Source of the DNA: CAYNJF01 sp964351745 | GTDB lineage: Bacteria > Pseudomonadota > Gammaproteobacteria > Berkiellales > Berkiellaceae | Length of the DNA stretch: 8,226 bases | Direction of reading: 5' to 3' | Assembly (NCBI GenBank): GCA_964351745.1 | Contig: CAYGPI010000101.1 | Location: forward strand, 1-8,226 | Shown here: piece after piece, positions 6,371-8,226 of the stretch | How the letters are laid out: each line of letters opens with the position of its first letter | How positions within the stretch are numbered: position 1 is the first letter of the stretch | Notes under the pieces: model-generated | The model's database searches: none | The model's input: only the letters and a program-made list of their open reading frames with translations | Told to the model about the DNA's origin: nothing | Made by a program: the position numbers and the translations under genes

Positions 6371-8226
6371 TTAAGCCACTAAATCAGAGCCAATGATATT
6401 GTTAATAGTAGAATCAATCATGGGATCATTTATCTGAGTCGAAGCATCTTCAAAAACAGCAGTCTCAACATTGTGAGCATCGCTGATAGATGCGCTATCC
6501 AGCAGTACAAATTCTTCAGGTAAAACATCTTCTAACGTCAATGCCACATCGGCAAAGACTCCAACATCACCGTTATTCATCACAAAAGTCCCTTCGCTAT
6601 ATACCAGATTACTCTCAACCCAATGGATATGCTCAACAGCTTCAAGGTTGATAGCTTCAATGCCTAAATCAACCAGAGATTGAAGCTCGCCCAATTCACT
6701 CACGCCATTTTCATTGATATCTTGCCATAGACTAAAATAGTTAAAGGATTCATCCAGGCTATCAAAGACATTATCATCATTAGAATCAAAGGCGAGCTTT
6801 AAGCCTTGGAGATCAGTATGAGCATCTTCATGATAACGACTCAATGCAATTTCATCGAAGTTATTGACCACACCGTCTTGATTAAGATCAATGACCAAAA
6901 TACCATCGTCTCCTGAAACCCAACCAAGCTTAAAGGTAGAAGAGCCATCTATCAACAACACTGAGCTGTCTTGTGGGCTTATGAGCTCTATACCATCCCC
7001 GTCAAGGTCGAACACAATGGGGGGCAAAATATTTTCATATTCAAAAGCACCGATATCATTAGCACTACCTATCGGTCTTGCGACCCCTCGCTGATCAAAC
7101 CCCGCAACATTATCCCCAGCATCAATGGCTTGACTGCCGGCTAAAAGCGCATGGGTAAAAGTGGCACCCCCATTATCTGCAAGAGGCGCAAGCATGGCAG
7201 GGCCAGTCAAGTTACTTCCTGTAGTCAAAGTGCCTTGATTTATAGCATTTAAACCCGTCAAATTACCAATTAAGTTAAAGTTACTGGAGTTTGTTATGTT
7301 ACCAACAGAGCCAAAGTTATTAGATATATCATGATGTATAGTGCCAGATGATTTATCAATATTATCAGCCACAATAGTGCTATTAAGCGTAAGGGAGCTA
7401 TCATCGTGCAGCCAAATACCACCGCCATTTCCGGCGCCGTTTTCATCATTATCTGCAATATTTAAAGTGATTGTAGAGTTTGAAATATCAGCTTGTGCAT
7501 CCCCATCAAGGAAGATACCACCCCCATCACCTTCAGACGTATTTCCAGAAATCGTTGAGTTTGTAATCGCCGCAACAACGCCAGGTTGTAAATCAATCCC
7601 TCCTGAGCGAGTGCCTCCCGCATTGCCAGATATCGTTGAGTTATCAAGATCTAGAGTCCCATCATCTTCAAGAAAGATACCTCCACCAAGAAATTGTGAT
7701 GTATTATCTGAGATTGTTGTGTCTGAAATAGAAAGTTCTGCTCTAAAGTTACCAAAAATACCGCCGCCAAGCCCACTCGCATCATTGTTAGAGATAGTTG
7801 AGTCAGTGACAGAAAGTACCGCATCATTCCAAACAGCAATCCCAGCACCTCGGTTGCCACTTTCGTTATTTGAAATACTAGAAGTTTCAATGGTTACGTT
7901 AGATCTATCGTGAGCAAAGATACCACCACCAAAACGACCTGATTTATTGCCAGATATTGTAGTGTCAACTATGGTCAGTGTGACATCTTGCAAAGTGTAT
8001 ATCCCGCCACCCTCTAAACTAGTAGCTTTGTTATCTGTAATGTCAGACGAATTAATCGTTAATGTAGAGTCATTTGCAGTATGGATACCACCGCCTGAAT
8101 TGCTTGCCGTATTATCAGTCACTGTGACATTTTCAAGGTTTAGAGCACTAAAACTATTTCCTCTAATGGCTCCACCATTTGAAGAAACAGAGCCACCTGT
8201 CAGCGTTAAATTGTTCAAACTCAAAG
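6371..8226 (-). CDS. Large beta-helix surface/secreted protein with choice-of-anchor Q and RTX-type calcium-binding modules (partial, N-terminus missing)
   Basis: The frame ends at TAA (6371-6373) and is open to the right edge. The leftmost possible start (TTG at 8224) lies inside the repeat pattern, so the true start is outside the window. Visible are 617 residues. Residues 1-290 are beta-helix repeats with GGGI and N-ladder motifs. Residues 346-397 match the choice-of-anchor Q type module (LADNGGATFTHAL, SQAIDAGD, DQRGVARP, NDIGAFEYE). Residues 401-530 are an RTX-protein-like calcium module: PIVFDLDGDGIEL, then EF-hand-like loops at D446/N448/D450/D457, D480/N482/D484/D491 and D502/N504/N506/E513. 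An acidic tail (531-617, about GTFVMNNGDVGVFADV and LTLEDVLP) ends SDLVA. No LPXTG, PEP-CTERM, autotransporter barrel or membrane anchor is seen. Export by type I secretion is inferred from the calcium module and acidic tail. No partner export genes lie in the window. Confidence 0.85.
   Translation of the reverse strand, partial: LSLNNLTLTGGSVSSNGGAIRGNSFSALNLENVTVTDNTASNSGGGIHTANDSTLTINSSDITDNKATSLEGGGIYTLQDVTLTIVDTTISGNKSGRFGGGIFAHDRSNVTIETSSISNNESGNRGAGIAVWNDAVLSVTDSTISNNDASGLGGGIFGNFRAELSISDTTISDNTSQFLGGGIFLEDDGTLDLDNSTISGNAGGTRSGGIDLQPGVVAAITNSTISGNTSEGDGGGIFLDGDAQADISNSTITLNIADNDENGAGNGGGIWLHDDSSLTLNSTIVADNIDKSSGTIHHDISNNFGSVGNITNSSNFNLIGNLTGLNAINQGTLTTGSNLTGPAMLAPLADNGGATFTHALLAGSQAIDAGDNVAGFDQRGVARPIGSANDIGAFEYENILPPIVFDLDGDGIELISPQDSSVLLIDGSSTFKLGWVSGDDGILVIDLNQDGVVNNFDEIALSRYHEDAHTDLQGLKLAFDSNDDNVFDSLDESFNYFSLWQDINENGVSELGELQSLVDLGIEAINLEAVEHIHWVESNLVYSEGTFVMNNGDVGVFADVALTLEDVLPEEFVLLDSASISDAHNVETAVFEDASTQINDPMIDSTINNIIGSDLVA
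7361..8176 (-). repeat. Degenerate 81-base tandem repeat coding a 27-residue beta-helix rung
   Basis: In the predicted protein a GG[AG]I-type motif occurs ten times, at residues 17, 44, 72, 99, 126, 153, 180, 207, 234 and 267. The variants GAGI (126) and SGGI (207) are included. A second ladder of asparagines, mostly in ISxN contexts, falls at residues 38, 65, 93, 120, 147, 174, 201, 228, 255 and 288. Nearly every step is exactly 27 residues (81 bases). The exceptions are one of 28 and a last one of 33. The DNA copies are diverged, so these are old repeats under structural constraint rather than recent duplications. Confidence 0.88.

Noticed and set aside
7341..7913. A 190-codon open frame on the plus strand opposite the beta-helix repeats
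   Set aside because: It is the antisense shadow of the repeat region. Its Pro/Ser-rich, periodic sequence simply mirrors the GGGI/ISxN repeats, and it has no convincing ribosome site.
7361..8176. Regular 81-base spacing considered as a CRISPR array or satellite
   Set aside because: The units are diverged at the DNA level and conserved only at protein motifs, in an uninterrupted reading frame. They are coding repeats.

Overview
The window looks like chromosomal DNA of an AT-rich gammaproteobacterium. The evidence is a class-typical SspA and SspB stringent starvation/proteolysis pair placed directly behind a cytochrome bc1 operon, a PVWY-type Qo motif in cytochrome b, and a Gram-negative style M23 peptidase. 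The genus cannot be fixed from the sequence. No tRNA, rRNA, CRISPR array, insertion sequence or prophage gene is visible.

Layout. Bases 1-138 hold the last 45 codons of an unrecognised plus-strand gene. It converges on sspB across a strong bidirectional terminator (147-186). From 3890 down to 208 runs a tightly packed minus-strand operon: petA (Rieske), petB (cytochrome b), petC (cytochrome c1), sspA, sspB. Junctions are 2 bp, a 1-bp overlap, 14 bp and an ATGA overlap. The first three genes encode the complete quinol:cytochrome c oxidoreductase. The last two encode the RNA polymerase-associated protein SspA and the ClpXP adaptor SspB. Upstream of petA, on the same strand, is a secreted LytM/M23 peptidoglycan endopeptidase gene (stop at 4040). 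Divergent from it is a plus-strand gene (5051-6274) for a fused SpmA-SpmB membrane protein of the nucleoside-recognition (Gate) family, which ends in a hairpin overlapping its own stop codon.

The right end (6371-8226, minus strand) is the C-terminal 617 codons of a large surface or secreted protein whose beginning lies outside the window. It has a right-handed beta-helix built on a very regular 27-residue repeat, then a choice-of-anchor Q type module, then an EF-hand-rich calcium-binding module of the kind found in RTX proteins, then an acidic tail. This is the least ordinary part of the window. I see no complete undescribed system. The points most worth a second look are this modular protein and the pairing of an SpmAB fusion with a cell-wall peptidase in what is probably a non-sporulating bacterium.
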